Part shown: piece by piece, positions 13,955-15,473 of the stretch
How positions within the stretch are numbered: position 1 is the stretch's first letter
Layout of the letters: every line of letters begins with the position of its first letter
NCBI GenBank assembly: GCA_022865365.1
Contig: JALHSW010000220.1
Span: 1-15,473 of the forward strand
Direction of reading: 5' to 3'
DNA from: Acidimicrobiia bacterium
GTDB lineage: Bacteria > Actinomycetota > Acidimicrobiia > IMCC26256 > PALSA-555
Length of the DNA: 15,473 nucleotides
The notes under the pieces: generated by a model
Seen by the model: the letters and a program-made list of their open reading frames with translations, nothing else
What the model was told of the DNA's origin: nothing
Database searches by the model: none
Program-made: the position numbers and the translations under genes

Positions 13955-14998
13955 GTGACCGAACCTCCCTCCGAATCCGACGACGGCCTTGCCGCTCGCT
14001 TCAGCGACTGGCTCGAGCGCCAGGTAGGGGAACGTGTCTTGCTCGGGCCGCTGGTCTCGCCGACCCATGGTGGCCTCTCCAACGACACGATGTTGGTCGA
14101 GGCCGCCTGGGGTGACGGTGCGCGTCGCCTGGTCTTGCGCCTCGCACCCGGAGGCACGCCGCTGTTCCCGCGCTACGACCTCGGGCTCCAGATCTCGGTG
14201 CTCCGCGCGCTCGGCGCCCACACCGACGTGCCGGTCCCCGAGGTGCTCTGGGACGAGCCCGACCCGGAGCCGCTCGGTCGACCGTTCTACGTCATGGCAC
14301 ACGTCGACGGTCGCATCCCGCCCGACAACCCGGGAACCCACTTCGACGGCTGGGTGAAGGACCTCCCGGCAACCGAGCAGTCGGTCCTGCTCGACCGAAC
14401 CATGTCGATGTTGGCCCGTATCCACCGTGTCGACTGGCAGGGTGCGGGCCTCGATCTCCTCGACCGCGCGGAGCACGGCCACGACCCGATCGCGCAGGAG
14501 CTCGGTGCGTGGCGCTCGTACCTCGACTGGGCGTCCGACGGTGAGCGGCTCGACGTGCTCGAGGACGCGTTCGACTGGTGTGTGGCCAACCGTCCGACCG
14601 GCGGCATCGACCGAGCGCTCGTGTGGGGTGACGCCCGCCTCGGGAACGTCATCTACGACGACGCACTCGCGCCACGCGCGGTCATCGACTGGGAGATGGC
14701 GGTGCTGGGCCCGCCCGAGCTCGACCTCGGGTGGTACCTGTTCCTCGAGCGCACCGCGCTCCAGTTCGTCGACCAGCTCCCCGGGTTCCCTGACCGCGCC
14801 GGCGTGGTGCGGCGCTACGAGCATCACCTCGGACGCGCGGTGCGCGACCTCGATTGGTACGAGGCGTGGGGCGGCATGCGTGCAGCCTGCATCCAGGTCC
14901 GTCTCGGACGGATCCTGTTCGAGCTCGGCGTGATCGACGACGAGCGCTACCGCCAGCGCAACCCCGTCACGAAGGCACTCCGCGGGCTCGTCGGGTAG
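13955..14998 (+). CDS. Aminoglycoside phosphotransferase-fold kinase (ACAD10/11-type)
   Basis: The 347-aa protein has the APH/choline-kinase fold. It shows a glycine-rich loop THGGLSNDT (38-46), VLRLAPGG with the likely ATP-binding Arg/Lys strand, and the catalytic loop VWGDARLGNVIY with Asp226 and Asn231, then VIDWEMAVLGPPELDLGW with metal-binding Asp245. The usual HGD is WGD, a variant I have seen in ACAD10-like members. ACAD10/11-type kinases phosphorylate small hydroxylated metabolites, for example hydroxyacyl compounds; true antibiotic resistance is unlikely. GTG 13955 is chosen from the TACGAT box. It is divergent from the P450 operon across a repeat-bearing promoter, so the kinase may act on the P450 product, which is inference. 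Confidence 0.88.
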   Translation: MTEPPSESDDGLAARFSDWLERQVGERVLLGPLVSPTHGGLSNDTMLVEAAWGDGARRLVLRLAPGGTPLFPRYDLGLQISVLRALGAHTDVPVPEVLWDEPDPEPLGRPFYVMAHVDGRIPPDNPGTHFDGWVKDLPATEQSVLLDRTMSMLARIHRVDWQGAGLDLLDRAEHGHDPIAQELGAWRSYLDWASDGERLDVLEDAFDWCVANRPTGGIDRALVWGDARLGNVIYDDALAPRAVIDWEMAVLGPPELDLGWYLFLERTALQFVDQLPGFPDRAGVVRRYEHHLGRAVRDLDWYEAWGGMRAACIQVRLGRILFELGVIDDERYRQRNPVTKALRGLVG

Positions 14999-15028
14999 CG
15001 GCTTCGGCATCGCTGCCTCGGCACGGAG

Positions 15029-15051
15029 TTGTCGTACCCCCCTGTCATGGT
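15029..15051 (+). promoter_or_regulatory. Candidate DNA-damage (PafBC/RecA-independent type) promoter
   Basis: TTGTCGTAC (15029-15037), eight bases, then CATGGT (15046-15051) resembles the mycobacterial RecA-independent damage promoter (TTGTCRGTG-N8-TANNNT) with the first T of the -10 changed to C. The box ends six bases before ATG 15058, again leaderless-like. The match is partial and judged from memory of the consensus. Confidence 0.35.
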
Positions 15052-15057
15052 GGAGGC

Positions 15058-15473
15058 ATGAGGTTCAAGGAGATCGCCGAGGAGCTACGACAGATCGTGG
15101 GTGGCCTCGACGCGGATTGCATCGAGGGTCGCGACGCACTGCGGCTTGTTCGGGATGCCGCGGACATCGCCACGCTGGGCGCGACGGCGGCCGCGCTGCT
15201 CGCGCAACGCTGCGTGGAGACTGGGGTGTGGGCGACCGACAGGGCGGCACGTGCGCCCTCCGTCACGCCGGCAGAGTGGTTCGCCGACGTGACCGACTCG
15301 GGGATCGGCGTGGCGCGTGACGCACTCGCGGTGGCCGAGGCGCTTCCTTCGTGCGGGGCCACCGATGAGGCGTTGCGTTCGGGAACGCTTTCGCTGACTG
15401 CGGCGCGTGAGGCCACGGCTGCTGCTGCGGCCGGCGGTGAAGTTGCCGAGCGTCGGGTGCTGGCGACGGCGCA
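15058..15473 (+). CDS. DUF222 / 13E12-type HNH endonuclease, 3' end cut by window
   Basis: The frame from ATG 15058 stays open to the window edge (138 codons). It encodes a helical, Ala/Arg-rich N-terminal domain: RFKEIAEELRQIVGGLDADCIEGRDALRLVRDAADIATLGATAAALLAQR, then TPAEWFADVTDSGIGVARDALAVAEALP and TDEALRSGTLSLTAAREATAAAA. The phrase L.SG.LS...A.E and the leading layout are typical of actinobacterial DUF222 proteins (13E12 repeat family), whose C-terminus is usually an HNH nuclease; that half is outside the window. GGTGGAGG directly precedes the ATG. These genes are often multicopy and mobile-associated in actinobacteria. The function of the family is poorly known. Confidence 0.8.
   Translation, partial: MRFKEIAEELRQIVGGLDADCIEGRDALRLVRDAADIATLGATAAALLAQRCVETGVWATDRAARAPSVTPAEWFADVTDSGIGVARDALAVAEALPSCGATDEALRSGTLSLTAAREATAAAAAGGEVAERRVLATA

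Noticed and set aside
13955..14998. Aminoglycoside resistance gene
   Set aside because: The fold is shared, but the sequence is of the ACAD10/11-like metabolic kinase type and sits in a P450 neighbourhood.
13580..15010. 476-aa minus-strand frame
   Set aside because: It overlaps the phosphotransferase gene antisense and the P450 gene out of frame; both of those have complete motifs.

Overview
The window is high-GC bacterial DNA that reads as an actinobacterium. Supporting signs are a DinB/MDMPI-type protein of the mycothiol-associated kind, a DUF222 (13E12-type) HNH endonuclease start, several TANNNT boxes 6-9 bases before start codons (leaderless-type promoters), and FtsX-like and flippase-like membrane proteins. 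An uncultured Acidimicrobiia-like lineage is a reasonable guess, but the sequence alone does not settle it.

The left third (1 to about 4600) is accessory DNA stacked at a tRNA-Gly(GCC) site. A tyrosine integrase running in from the left edge is followed by an unrecognised 186-aa protein and, on the opposite strand, an antitoxin / MazF-PemK toxin pair. At 2982-3026 lies a clean 3' half of tRNA-Gly(GCC), starting exactly at the anticodon loop, with no recognisable intact 5' half before it. Its first 20 bases recur exactly at 4565-4584, followed by a decayed continuation. Between the two copies are a tRNA-type hairpin, a truncated IS3-family orfA, and an overlapping MntA-HepT toxin-antitoxin pair. 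Near-identical 22-base blocks with an 11-bp GTCCGCG periodicity sit just inside each copy, as arm-type integrase binding sites would. The simplest reading is two elements integrated in tandem at one tRNA gene, each carrying a different toxin-antitoxin module; the intact tRNA-Gly would then lie beyond the left edge.

From about 4601 the content looks chromosomal. It starts with a zinc-independent quinone-oxidoreductase-type dehydrogenase (+). On the minus strand come a possible permease relic and a small exported protein, then the ribosome-assembly GTPase RsgA. Divergent from RsgA are a DinB/MDMPI-type protein (+) and a DJ-1/PfpI-type protein (+).

The right third holds a tight minus-strand operon: cytochrome P450, then a CrtC/AttH-like beta-barrel protein overlapping its stop codon, then a 790-aa membrane protein joining a PAP2-like domain, a kinase-like domain and a flippase-like (LPG-synthase TM) domain. 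Divergent from it is an ACAD10-type aminoglycoside-phosphotransferase-fold kinase, with a 16-bp tandem repeat in the shared promoter region. The four genes suggest modification and membrane handling of a lipid or isoprenoid-like compound, which is inference. The window ends inside a DUF222-type HNH endonuclease gene.
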